Of a DNA stretch of 64,000 nt, positions 9,064 through 17,896 are shown in pieces; positions within the stretch are counted from its first letter, which is position 1, and each line of letters opens with the position of its first letter. The position numbers and the translations under genes are program-made. Under the pieces are notes generated by a model. It saw only the letters and a program-made list of their open reading frames with translations, made no database searches and was not told the origin of the DNA. Source of the DNA: JAJFUI01 sp039698035 (GTDB lineage Bacteria > Planctomycetota > Planctomycetia > Pirellulales > Thermoguttaceae); NCBI GenBank assembly GCA_039698035.1, contig JBDKSW010000007.1, positions 124,001 through 188,000 of the forward strand, read 5' to 3'.

Positions 9064-11094
9064 TTAGTCTGCCTTGGTCTTGGCTCGGGCCTCGCGCACG
9101 GCCGTGGCGAACTGCTCGAAGACTTCGGTCGAACCCTTGGTGAGGCCTTCCTGAACCTGTTGGATCTGCTCAGACCGACTGCCGCGCCGTGGTATGTCGA
9201 GAATCTTGCGGCTTAATTTCCAGACCGTCGACAAAGATCCTTTGACGGCGACTTTTAGTTCGACCGTCAACGTCACGACATGGTTGCTGGGATGGTCTTC
9301 AACATTGACCAGGACCAGGAGTGTTGGCGACGAAGGCGTCGGGGGGGCCTCTTTGACGACATCGATGTTCAGTTGTCCGGCCAGCTCATGGAGCGGATCG
9401 GTGACGATCGGAAGCAGCCCAGCGCTGATGTTGCTGTTGATCGCCAGCCAAACTTGGTCAAGCCCGGCCAAAGCGCGGTTCGCCTCGTCTTGCGACAGCC
9501 CTGCGGGCAGCGTCTCGGGGGCCGGCTTCTCCTTGGGCGTTGGGGCCGGCATGTTAACCGGTTTTGGCAACGGCGAACCACCGGGAACGCCAGACGTCGG
9601 ACCTTGGCGTGACGGCCCGGTCGAGAGCGCAATGAGCATCGCAGCGATTGCCACCCCCACGGCTGCCAAGCCGATCCAAGCCAACGGCGATTGCAGGACT
9701 TTTCGCTTGCGTCGGTATTGGAACAACGCGGCGGACCCCGAGCTGTTCAGCTCGCCAGGCAACAATTCCGAGAACACATCGGTTGGCGGCTTCGGCAACG
9801 ACGGCTTGCTGTCGCTCGGGACCGGCCGCTTGCCCGCTGGCAGCTTGCCGCTCTCGCCGGCCGACGTCTTATGATGTTGCCTGGCGCCGCCGCTCGGCTT
9901 TTGCGGATCTTCTTCGATGGCTGCCAATTCAAGTTCTTGCGGAGCGGGCGCCTTGGTCGCCTTGCCATCGGCCGGCGGAGGCTGTTTCGCCCGCATGGCC
10001 GCGGCCATCAGTTCCGAGATGCGGGAATACTCGCGTCCGCTGGGCGACTCGCTCAAGAAGCGGCGAATGGCCTCCGCGACTTCCTTGGCGGTCTGAAATC
10101 GCTGCAACGGGGCCTTGGCAATCATTCGATCGATGATATCGATCAAGTCGAAGGGGACGTCGGGGCGAACGTCGATGATTGGCTCCGGCTGTTCTGTCCG
10201 GTGGGCCATGAGCACGTCGAGCAGGGTCGGTTTTGGGAATGGCCGATGGCTGGTCAGCAGATAGTAGAACGTCAGGCCCAGGCTATAGATGTCGGAGCGG
10301 CCATCGACGCTGCGGGGATCCGCAACCTGTTCGGGCGGCACGTAGTCGGCCGTGCCCACGGCGGACGGGTCCGCTTCGAGCGTCTCCCACGGGTTGTCTC
10401 CCTCGAACGTGAAGCGGGCAAGGCCCAAGTCGAGGATTTTCAGAACCCCGTTGGCATCGACGAGCAGGTTGGCCGGCTTGATGTCACGGTGGACAAATCC
10501 GGCCGCATGGGCGTGGGCCAGCCCCTCGGCCGCCTGTGCAATCAGATCCGCCGCTTTGCGGTAGTCGAGCGGTCCTTGCTGGTCGACCATGTGCCGCAAG
10601 TCCTGGCCATCGACAAACTCCATGACCAGGTAGTAGATCTCCTTGCCGTAGCTCTCTTCCTTGTTGAAGTCGTAGGCCCGGACGATGTTCGGGTGGTCGA
10701 GAGCGCCGACGGCCCGGGCCTCGAGACGGAAGCGGCTCAGCAGGTCGGGATCCGCTTGGTATTTGCTCGGCAGCACTTTGATGGCGCAGCGGCGGTGCAT
10801 CACTTCGTGTTCGCCGAGGAACACGCGACTCATGCCGCCCTGGCCCAAAGGCTTGAGGATGCGATAGGGGCCAAGCCGGAATCCACGGTGCTTCCCCTGG
10901 AGGAGGTTCTCGGCCTGCCAGTCTGTCAGGACGCCCCGCTTAATCAGCTCTTCAGCCAGGTTTCGGGACGACCCGTCCGCTTTGGCCGCGCCACTGGCGA
11001 ATTCCGCTTGGAGCGCAGCAAACTGCGCATCCGCGAGCAGTCCGCTCTGGCGGAGGAGGCTCCAAAATGAATCGGTGGGTAGATCAGAGGCCAT
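9064..11094 (-). CDS. Membrane-anchored Hanks-type Ser/Thr protein kinase
   Basis: 676 residues from ATG 11092-11094, chosen because the planctomycete-type leader MASDLPTDSFW begins there. Residues about 1-75 form a helical leader (LAEELIKRGVLTDWQAENLL). The kinase domain follows: glycine loop GQGGMSRV (84-91), Lys106, catalytic HRDIKPAN (202-209) and DLG at 222-224 in place of DFG. After a Lys/Pro-rich juxtamembrane region a single transmembrane helix lies near residues 465-487, and the last 190 residues would be outside the cytoplasm. It would phosphorylate Ser/Thr targets, possibly read by FHA proteins such as the one at 794-2839. Confidence 0.9.
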   Translation of the reverse strand: MASDLPTDSFWSLLRQSGLLADAQFAALQAEFASGAAKADGSSRNLAEELIKRGVLTDWQAENLLQGKHRGFRLGPYRILKPLGQGGMSRVFLGEHEVMHRRCAIKVLPSKYQADPDLLSRFRLEARAVGALDHPNIVRAYDFNKEESYGKEIYYLVMEFVDGQDLRHMVDQQGPLDYRKAADLIAQAAEGLAHAHAAGFVHRDIKPANLLVDANGVLKILDLGLARFTFEGDNPWETLEADPSAVGTADYVPPEQVADPRSVDGRSDIYSLGLTFYYLLTSHRPFPKPTLLDVLMAHRTEQPEPIIDVRPDVPFDLIDIIDRMIAKAPLQRFQTAKEVAEAIRRFLSESPSGREYSRISELMAAAMRAKQPPPADGKATKAPAPQELELAAIEEDPQKPSGGARQHHKTSAGESGKLPAGKRPVPSDSKPSLPKPPTDVFSELLPGELNSSGSAALFQYRRKRKVLQSPLAWIGLAAVGVAIAAMLIALSTGPSRQGPTSGVPGGSPLPKPVNMPAPTPKEKPAPETLPAGLSQDEANRALAGLDQVWLAINSNISAGLLPIVTDPLHELAGQLNIDVVKEAPPTPSSPTLLVLVNVEDHPSNHVVTLTVELKVAVKGSLSTVWKLSRKILDIPRRGSRSEQIQQVQEGLTKGSTEVFEQFATAVREARAKTKAD

Positions 11095-11293
11095 GAAAGG
11101 GTAGGACCCGGGCGAGAACCCGACGCCGATACGACATAGTCCATTATGATTCATCAAGCTGTTGCCGACAAGCGGTAACAGGTGGACGCTGGCCTTGGGG
11201 GGCGGGACGGCTGCTAGCCCTGCAGTGGGTGGTTTGCCGAAGCCACCCTGGAGCTGATCCGCACAGTTTCGGCCACTGGCGGGCCCTCGCCCG

Positions 11294-12316
11294 TCAGCTT
11301 TGCCCGGCATCCCCATTTTTCGCTCGATGGTCCCGCGGCGTCACACCAAAACGCCCCCGAAACAGCGTGGCGAAGTACTGGCTCGACGCAAATCCGCAGT
11401 CCATGGCCACGTCCGTCACGCTCCGCCGAGGCTGGGCGACCAGCAGGCGGGCAGCCGCTGCAAGCCGGCAGTGGTTTAGGTGTTGCATCGGCGTCACGTT
11501 CGTCAGTTGTTTGGTGTGATCGGTGAAGCGGGTAATGCCCATCCCGCAGCGGCGAGCCATGGCGCGAACCGTCCACTCCAGTCGCATCTGGTCCAGGTTC
11601 TGTTGCAGGTCGGCCCAAAACAGCTCGACCGTCCGCAAGGCCGTCGACAGCGACCGGTCCAGCGGCACGTCGCGGTCGCGGAACATTTCTAGCGTTAGCA
11701 GGAGCAATTGGTTGACCTGCACGGCCAGATTGGAAATGGAGCCGCCGGGCCGGTCCGATCCGACGGCCTCGCCGATGCGGCGGAAACAACGGACGATTTC
11801 CCGCGTGGCACGCCACACGGGCTGTTCGTTGTGACGCAGGATGTCGGTCAGTTCGCGTCGGTCTTGCGGGGCCAGTACGATCCAGGAGGGCCACCGCCAG
11901 GGCTGGTGGGGCCGACGGACGCCCAGGTCGAGAATCAGGAAGTGCAGCCGACCGGCGCCAACTTGCGGGTCGCCCACACGATGGCGCTGCCAAGGGCGGG
12001 TGAAGGTCAGATCGCCCGGCTTCAGGAGAGCCTCGTGGTCCTCGACGGCGAAGCCCAGCGTGCCCCGTTCGACCAACGTCAGCTCGATTCCCTCGTTGCG
12101 ATGCCAGTCGAGGCCCCACGACTGCCGGCGATTGGCGTCCCAGAAGCCGACCACTTTCAAGCCTGGCAGGGCCGTGCGAGGCATCCGGCGGCCCGGATAG
12201 TGGCCCCTGGCCAGCGCGACATTGCGGACCTGTCCGGCTTTGGCGGCCTCGACCAGCGAGCGGCAGGCGTCGGCCTCGTAGCGGTGGCCATGATCGAGAT
12301 AGATTGGAATCGCCAT
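11294..12316 (-). CDS. AraC-family transcriptional regulator
   Basis: 340 residues from ATG 12314-12316; a GTG two codons upstream is possible. The N-terminal half is a cupin-like ligand domain (GLDWHRNEGIEL, then FAVEDHEALLKPGDL), as in sugar-responsive AraC proteins. The C-terminal about 100 residues carry two helix-turn-helices, the second with the conserved DVAMDCGFASSQYFATLFR segment. It is divergent from the TIM-barrel isomerase at 12472, with 155 bases between them, so it probably controls that gene and the following PmoA-family gene in response to a sugar. The effector is unknown. Confidence 0.88.
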   Translation of the reverse strand: MAIPIYLDHGHRYEADACRSLVEAAKAGQVRNVALARGHYPGRRMPRTALPGLKVVGFWDANRRQSWGLDWHRNEGIELTLVERGTLGFAVEDHEALLKPGDLTFTRPWQRHRVGDPQVGAGRLHFLILDLGVRRPHQPWRWPSWIVLAPQDRRELTDILRHNEQPVWRATREIVRCFRRIGEAVGSDRPGGSISNLAVQVNQLLLLTLEMFRDRDVPLDRSLSTALRTVELFWADLQQNLDQMRLEWTVRAMARRCGMGITRFTDHTKQLTNVTPMQHLNHCRLAAAARLLVAQPRRSVTDVAMDCGFASSQYFATLFRGRFGVTPRDHRAKNGDAGQS

Positions 12317-12471
12317 CGTCACGACATTCGCCGTTCAATCGGTTTCAGTGAAATATCCTGAACGCAGCCCTGGCCGCCGTCGCCTACCCTAAGTTTTACC
12401 TCGGTGCGGCCGACCGTCGCCAAAGACCCTGATTGCTCGCCATTATCCCACGTCGCAAGGAGCCAGTCCAC

Positions 12472-13299
12472 ATGGGAAACGTTTCGCTGGGCGTCAACAT
12501 GGAATTCGTGCGCCACGACGACAAGTCTTTCGAGTGGGGCGTCGTCAAGGCGGCCGAACTGGGCTACGACTTTGTCGAGCCGATGGTCCACTGGGGCCGC
12601 GAGCTGCTGAGCGAAGCCGGATATTTCCATAGCGTCTCGATGCTCGACGATCCCTACCGGATTCGCCGTGCCTGTCAGCGGGCGGGCATCGGCGTCTCGG
12701 GGCTTTCCGCCCATACGCCGCTCGGCCGGCCCGAGGTGGGAACGGAATACCTGAAACAGGCCGTTCGTTTCGCGGCCGAATGCGGTGCGCCGGTGATCAA
12801 CACGGACGAGGGCCCCAAGCAGCCGTGGACCAGCGTCGAAGAGGACCACGTGCTGATGCGATACACGCTTCGCGAAGCGGCGGCGGTGGCCGAACCCCGC
12901 GGCGTGCTGATCGGCATCGAGCCGCACCAACAGTACAGCAAAACGCCCGCCGGGTTGGACCGCATTCTCGCGCTGGTCGATTCGCCGGCCATCGGCGTCA
13001 ATTTCGACACGGGCAACAGCTACCTGTCCGGCGAGGACCCGGTCGCGTGGCTCCGGCATGTCAACGGTCGGCTGGTCCACCTTCACGCCAAGGATATCTC
13101 GCTCGCCCAATCGGACGCCGAACGCGGCAAGGTGACGGGCACTCCGGTTGGCTGCGCCTGCGGCGAGGGGGTCATCGACTGGCCCAAGATCATTGAACTC
13201 TGCCGGGCGGCCCCGCGCGACATCGTCATCAGCGTCGAGTGCGGCACGGTGGATCAAGCCGCCCGCAGTGTCAAGTATTTGCGGAACCTGTTACGCTGA
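12472..13299 (+). CDS. Sugar phosphate isomerase/epimerase family protein (TIM barrel)
   Basis: 275 residues from ATG 12472, preceded by AAGGAG. Xylose-isomerase-like TIM barrel: IGIEPHQQ supplies a metal-binding Glu, NFDTGNSY the Asp strand, VHLHAKD the His/Asp pair, and ISVECG the final Glu. These form the usual divalent-metal site of sugar isomerases and epimerases. No signal peptide. It is divergent from an AraC regulator and followed by a secreted PmoA-family protein, suggesting a small sugar-catabolic locus. It is distinct from the related gene at 2868-3896. Confidence 0.8.
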   Translation: MGNVSLGVNMEFVRHDDKSFEWGVVKAAELGYDFVEPMVHWGRELLSEAGYFHSVSMLDDPYRIRRACQRAGIGVSGLSAHTPLGRPEVGTEYLKQAVRFAAECGAPVINTDEGPKQPWTSVEEDHVLMRYTLREAAAVAEPRGVLIGIEPHQQYSKTPAGLDRILALVDSPAIGVNFDTGNSYLSGEDPVAWLRHVNGRLVHLHAKDISLAQSDAERGKVTGTPVGCACGEGVIDWPKIIELCRAAPRDIVISVECGTVDQAARSVKYLRNLLR

Positions 13300-13403
13300 T
13301 TGATGCCAAGCGGCTCGTTCGTTCAGCAGCGTCCAGAACGGCGGCTTTCCACGACGAGTCCGCTTTTCAAGGGGCACAGTCCATGCAATCCTGATTGGAA
13401 CTC

Positions 13404-14423
13404 ATGACGAGAACCATCCCACACGCCGTCGTTGCGATGGCATTGGCCGTCAGCGTTTGTCCGGCGATCGCTCAAGTACCATCGCGCGGTCTGCACGCCG
13501 CTCAAGACAAAGACACCGTCTCGGTGTTCGACGGCAGCCGGCCGGTGTTCCGTTATCGCCGTGGCGCCGTGCCGTACAAACCGTATGTCGATCAACTCTT
13601 TTCGCCAGCCGGTGTTCAGATTCTGCGCGACCATGTGCCGGACCACGGGCACCATCACGGTCTGATGTTTGCGCTCCGTGTTGACGGCGTGAACTTCTGG
13701 GAGGAAGACGCCCAGGCGGCTGGAACCGAGAAGTCTCGCTCGCTAAAGCTCGTCAACGATGCCGCGCCCGAGGCCATCTCGCGCGCGGGCTTCCGTGAGG
13801 CGCTCGACTGGATCGCGCCCGGGGAGAAGTCGCCCACCCTGGTCGAACGCCGTTGGGTAACCGCGATCGACGGAGACCCCGCGGGCACGCCATTCGGCGC
13901 AACGTTGGTAACCTGGCGATCGCATCTCGAAACGCCGCCCGGCAAGGATTCGGTCAAGCTCGATGGCTCGCACTATTTCGGCCTTGGCATGCGGTTCGTC
14001 GCATCGATGGACCAGGGCGGACGATTCTTTAACGCCGACAATAACCCGGGGCAGACGGTGCGTGGCGACGAGCGGCTAACCCGCACCCGTTGGTGCGCGT
14101 ACACGGCCAAGGTCGATGGCAAGCCGGTGACCGTGGCCCTATTCGATCATCCGGAGAACGTTCGACCGATGACCGTGTTCACGATGAGCAGGCCGTTTGC
14201 CTATCTTTCAGCGACGCTCAACGTTTGGAAGGAGCCAATTACGCTGAAGGCTGGCCGCCCGCTCGACCTGTGCCTTGGCATTGCCCTTTGGGACGGCCAG
14301 GTGGACGACGCGACGGTCGAGAAGGTCTACCAGCAGTGGAAAGGCACGCCACGGACGGCTCCTGCGATTTCTCGGCTCCATCCGCGGGATGACGCACCGT
14401 TTTTCGTGCAGCGCGGGCGTTGA
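13404..14423 (+). CDS. Secreted PmoA/DUF6807-family protein
   Basis: 339 residues. ATG 13404 gives a clean signal peptide (MTRTIPHAVVAMALAVSV, cleavage near Ala-Gln at 23-24); a TTG three codons upstream is less likely. The mature part matches the PmoA/DUF6807 family as I recall it: a His-rich segment PDHGHHHGLMFAL, a beta-rich core and NADNNPGQT. Members are common in planctomycetes next to sugar and glycoside genes; their biochemistry is not established. It may act with the preceding isomerase under the divergent AraC regulator. Confidence 0.75.
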   Translation: MTRTIPHAVVAMALAVSVCPAIAQVPSRGLHAAQDKDTVSVFDGSRPVFRYRRGAVPYKPYVDQLFSPAGVQILRDHVPDHGHHHGLMFALRVDGVNFWEEDAQAAGTEKSRSLKLVNDAAPEAISRAGFREALDWIAPGEKSPTLVERRWVTAIDGDPAGTPFGATLVTWRSHLETPPGKDSVKLDGSHYFGLGMRFVASMDQGGRFFNADNNPGQTVRGDERLTRTRWCAYTAKVDGKPVTVALFDHPENVRPMTVFTMSRPFAYLSATLNVWKEPITLKAGRPLDLCLGIALWDGQVDDATVEKVYQQWKGTPRTAPAISRLHPRDDAPFFVQRGR

Positions 14424-14839
14424 TTGCTACTCGAACAGGGCGCGACCCGGATGGCGTCCAAGCCGTGGCGGGTCGCGCCGACCGCCTCGTCGTGGCCGGC
14501 ATTCCGTTAAAACGGGCTGGCAACGTCGCCCCGAACGCGCTTTATCGGCCCCACCGGAGCAGTCTTGCCGGACCGAGTGGTCCACCACGGGCAATTTCCT
14601 TGACAAGACGGTCGCCGACCACATACTTTGACAGGTAGTTTGGCCAACGGGCTAAAACTACGGAACAACCGCGCCAACCGGTAAATCCGGCACACCCCGA
14701 CGCGGACAAAAATGTCACGTGTGATGCGCCGCATCGATCGCGCGGCGTATCGGCGCAGCTAAGTGGGCTGCGTCCAACGCACGTGCATCACGACCAACAA
14801 CGCCGGGCGTCGCGCGCCGACACAGAAGGGCCAGTCTTT
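14424..14839. other. 416-bp intergenic region upstream of the ExbB operon
   Basis: Lies between the PmoA-family gene and exbB. Its only strong element is the promoter candidate at 14600-14629. No terminator with a T-tract, RNA gene or convincing small gene was recognised. About 200 bases remain between the inferred transcript start and the exbB ATG. Confidence 0.4.
14600..14629 (+). promoter_or_regulatory. Sigma70-type promoter candidate for the exbB operon
   Basis: Perfect TTGACA at 14600-14605 and TACTTT at 14624-14629 with an 18-base spacer, in otherwise GC-rich DNA. It would give a leader of about 200 bases before exbB at 14840. Confidence 0.4.
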
Positions 14840-15718
14840 ATGCAAATCGAACACAAGACGCTCGGCCGACGAGCATGGATCGCGTTGGGGCTGATCGTTT
14901 GGTCGGGACTGATGTTGCCGCAATGGTCTGCCGCGCAAAACGCGCCGGGCAAGGCGAAGGCCGCTCCCGCGCCGGCCGCGGCAGCACCGGCCGCCGAACC
15001 AAAGGACGACGCGGCGCCGTTGCCTGCTGCGACGCAGAAGCACGCTCCGCAAGAAAGCTTCCTCCACTGGGTCATCCGCTGCTCGTATCCGATCGGCATC
15101 GTGATCCTGCTGCTCTCGATCTATTTCGTCTCGACGGTCGGCCGACTGTTTTGGGAGATGCGAATCGAGGTCGCGGCCCCGCCGCAACTGGTGCTTCAGT
15201 GCGAGCATCTGCTGGAACAGCGAGATTTCAAGGCCATTTACGGTCTGACGAAGGACGACGATTCGTTCTTCAGCCGGCTGTTGACCACCGGTATCAGCGA
15301 ATTGCCGAACGGCCTGGCCGAAGCCCGTGACGCGATGGAGCGACTCGGCGACGGCATCACGGCCGAAATGGAAAAGAAGATCAGCATGTTGGCCGTTCTC
15401 GGTACTCTGGGACCGATGATCGGTCTGCTCGGCACGTTGCAGGGCATGATCGGCAGCTTCGGCATCATTGCCCGAACGGCCGGGTCGGGCATCGACGCGA
15501 GCGAGGTGGCCGGGAAGCTGTCCGAGGCCTTGCTGTTGACGTTCGAGGGCGTGGCGCTCTCGGTGCCCGCCATTTACTTCTACGCCCTGTTCCGCAATCG
15601 CGTGGTCTACATCGCCTCGTCGGTGATGCTGACGACGGACCAGTTTCTCCGGCACTTTTCCCATGCGGGCCGAGCCAAGGCGTCGACCGTCGCCCCAACC
15701 CCCAAAGCGCCGGCGTAA
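14840..15718 (+). CDS. MotA/TolQ/ExbB-type proton channel protein
   Basis: 292 residues from ATG 14840, with AAGGG upstream. It begins with a probable cleaved signal peptide (to about Ala32) and an Ala/Pro linker, then TM1 at about 83-103, a cytoplasmic loop, TM2 about 178-205 (GTLGPMIGLLGTLQGMI, the family signature) and TM3 about 230-255. ExbB/TolQ proteins form the pentameric stator of proton-driven motors. The cleaved leader plus linker before TM1 is an extended ExbB form. First of seven genes on this strand to 23435; two ExbD partners follow directly. Confidence 0.9.
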   Translation: MQIEHKTLGRRAWIALGLIVWSGLMLPQWSAAQNAPGKAKAAPAPAAAAPAAEPKDDAAPLPAATQKHAPQESFLHWVIRCSYPIGIVILLLSIYFVSTVGRLFWEMRIEVAAPPQLVLQCEHLLEQRDFKAIYGLTKDDDSFFSRLLTTGISELPNGLAEARDAMERLGDGITAEMEKKISMLAVLGTLGPMIGLLGTLQGMIGSFGIIARTAGSGIDASEVAGKLSEALLLTFEGVALSVPAIYFYALFRNRVVYIASSVMLTTDQFLRHFSHAGRAKASTVAPTPKAPA

Positions 15719-15828
15719 ACGGTTGCCGTCCCGTGCGATGCGAGGCACGGTGGGCGTTGGAACGGTTTGCAGCGTTGAGCGGGTCGTCACGCGGAGTGTG
15801 ATAAGCAGCGAACGAAGAAGGCAAATCC

Positions 15829-16290
15829 ATGGCGGGCAAATTTTCCAACGACGTCAAGGCCGAGCCAAACTTGACGCCCATGCTCGACATGGTCTTTCAG
15901 CTGATCACGTTCTTCGTGTTGGTGATCAACTTTCGCTCGGCCGAGATCGACTTCACGTTGAATCTGCCGGTCGTCGGATCGGCGCGACCCGTCGAGACGG
16001 GCGGACGCACCGGCCTGCTGGTGCTGAACATCGACGCGGCCGGCAATCTGAGAACGACGCGAACGATCGCCGACATCGACAACTTTCTCAAGATTCAATC
16101 GCAAGCCGCCATGTTGGCCAACCGTCTGACGCCGGACGACATCGAACGCGGCACCGAGTTGCCGACGACCGTCGTGATTCGCGCCGACCGCGAGACGCCG
16201 TTCGGCAAGATCAATCGGGTGATTCGGGCCTGTCAAGACAACGGCTTTCGCAGCTTCGCCTTGAAGGCCAAGGTGAACAAGGACGGTTAG
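15829..16290 (+). CDS. ExbD/TolR-type biopolymer transport protein (first copy)
   Basis: 153 residues. One N-terminal transmembrane helix (about 18-36) with the conserved proton-carrying Asp20 in NLTPMLDMVFQL, then a periplasmic ExbD/TolR domain. It pairs with the upstream ExbB to harvest proton motive force. A GAAGG ribosome site precedes the ATG. The next gene starts one base after this stop. Confidence 0.9.
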   Translation: MAGKFSNDVKAEPNLTPMLDMVFQLITFFVLVINFRSAEIDFTLNLPVVGSARPVETGGRTGLLVLNIDAAGNLRTTRTIADIDNFLKIQSQAAMLANRLTPDDIERGTELPTTVVIRADRETPFGKINRVIRACQDNGFRSFALKAKVNKDG

Positions 16291-16291
16291 C

Positions 16292-16798
16292 ATGCGCAGA
16301 CGACGAAGAGGCACCGCGCCGTCCGAGGTCGAACTCAACCTGGCGGCCATGCTTGACATGGCTTTCCAGTTGCTGGCGTTCTTCGTCTTTACGTTCCGGC
16401 CGCCCGAGGCCGAGGGCCAGATCTCGCTGCGATTGCCGCCGCCCCAGCCGGTGATTGGTGCCAAGACGGGCCAGTCCCCGGGCGCCGACCTCGACAACAA
16501 GAATCCGCTGAAGATCGTCAGCACGTTGACCATCAGTGTGTTCGCCGATCCAAAGACGGGCGCGATCGCCAGCTTGGGCATCGGCGAGACCCAGATTCCA
16601 AGCCTCGGCGCGCTCGAGGGCCGCTTGAAAGAGGTCTTCGCCGATCCGGGCAATCCATTCGATCAAGTCATCATCCAGGTGAGCGATAGCTGCCGCTACG
16701 ACGAGCTGATGAAGGTGGTTGACATTTGCACCCGACAAAGGCTCTCCGATGGCAAGAAGCTCTCGAAGCTGAGCTTCGTCAGCCTGCCGGACGGATGA
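16292..16798 (+). CDS. ExbD/TolR-type biopolymer transport protein (second copy)
   Basis: 168 residues. A basic start (MRRRRRG) is followed by the transmembrane helix with Asp22 in AAMLDMAFQL and a periplasmic domain with a proline-rich first section. It differs clearly from the first ExbD, so the stator may contain a heteromeric ExbD pair, as seen elsewhere in ExbB-ExbD-ExbD gene sets. It is translationally coupled to the first copy (one-base gap). Confidence 0.88.
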   Translation: MRRRRRGTAPSEVELNLAAMLDMAFQLLAFFVFTFRPPEAEGQISLRLPPPQPVIGAKTGQSPGADLDNKNPLKIVSTLTISVFADPKTGAIASLGIGETQIPSLGALEGRLKEVFADPGNPFDQVIIQVSDSCRYDELMKVVDICTRQRLSDGKKLSKLSFVSLPDG

Positions 16799-16865
16799 TG
16801 TCGGCCGCGCTGGGCGAGTCCGAGAACTCGTCCCAGGCCCTTTGTGACACCCACGTGAGCGCCCC

Positions 16866-17846
16866 ATGCGCAACCGCCGAGCACCATTGCCACGATCGAC
16901 GTTCCGCGCTGTCGGGCTGCGGCTGGCCAGCGGCATTCTGATGCTCGCGCTGCTTGCCATGCTGATCAATTGGGTGCGCCAAGCGGACAACTGGCAATGG
17001 CTTGTCCGCAAGCCCGCGCCCGTGGCCGCTCAACAGGCGCCCGTCACGAAGACCGAGCCCTTGCCCGAGGCCGCCGGCCCGACGGATGAGGACCCGGACG
17101 AAGCCGAGACGGCACGCGAGAACTTTCAGGCGTTGACCGATGGCTCGACAACGCTTGGCCCGGAGGAGATGGTCCCCTACAACCAGTTGGTCGAGTGGGT
17201 GAAGAACCAATCGTTTGCCCGGCTGGACCGCCGCGCTCGACGCGATCTTTGGTACACGGACCTTCACGATCAGCCGAACAAGCACCGGGGAAAGCTGGTC
17301 GCCTTGGACCTAGACATTCGCATGGCCAAGGACGTTGGCCGCAACGAGTATGGCGTTCCCCTGCACGAAGCCTGGGGGTTCACCCAGGAGTCTCGCGGGC
17401 GGCCGTACACGCTCATCATTCTCGATTACCCCAAGGGGATGCCGGAAGGTTACGAGATTCGCGCGAATGCCCGATTCGCCGGCTACTTTCTCAAGCTGCA
17501 AGGCTACGAGCCGGCCAAGGCGCGGCCGGGACAGCGGCCTGAAAGGGCCCCGCTCCTGATCGGCCGGTTGCAGTGGACGCCGCCGACGCCGACCACGGTT
17601 GACGAGTTCGACCATTGGGCGTGGGGCGGCGCTCTGGTGGGCCTTGTGGTCGTGGCGCTGGCGATTTGGTACTTCCAGAATCGGCGAACGATGGCCACAC
17701 TGCCCAGCTTGCGGTTGACCACGTTGCCCGGCGCATCGCCCATTGACCAGTGGCTCGAACAACGCGGCGATGCGACAGGCGGAAGCGACGGGCCGAGACA
17801 CGGCGAGCCGCCGCGGGGCGACTCGCTTGACGGGCCATCGCAGTGA
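16866..17846 (+). CDS. Membrane protein of unknown function in ExbBD operon
   Basis: 326 residues, not recognised. An N-terminal membrane helix (about residues 16-37), a Pro/Glu-rich linker (about 50-85), a globular domain of about 150 residues outside the cytoplasm (YNQLVEWVKNQSF... LWYTDLHDQPNKHRGKLVAL), and a second membrane helix at about 254-274 followed by a cytoplasmic tail. Both ends are therefore inside with a periplasmic domain between. The fixed place between the ExbD pair and the TonB-like toroid protein suggests it is a structural part of the same assembly. Confidence 0.6.
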   Translation: MRNRRAPLPRSTFRAVGLRLASGILMLALLAMLINWVRQADNWQWLVRKPAPVAAQQAPVTKTEPLPEAAGPTDEDPDEAETARENFQALTDGSTTLGPEEMVPYNQLVEWVKNQSFARLDRRARRDLWYTDLHDQPNKHRGKLVALDLDIRMAKDVGRNEYGVPLHEAWGFTQESRGRPYTLIILDYPKGMPEGYEIRANARFAGYFLKLQGYEPAKARPGQRPERAPLLIGRLQWTPPTPTTVDEFDHWAWGGALVGLVVVALAIWYFQNRRTMATLPSLRLTTLPGASPIDQWLEQRGDATGGSDGPRHGEPPRGDSLDGPSQ

Positions 17847-17896
17847 GCGGATCATAAAGGTATCAGGGCACGGCCCTTGGACGGAGCGGAACAGAA

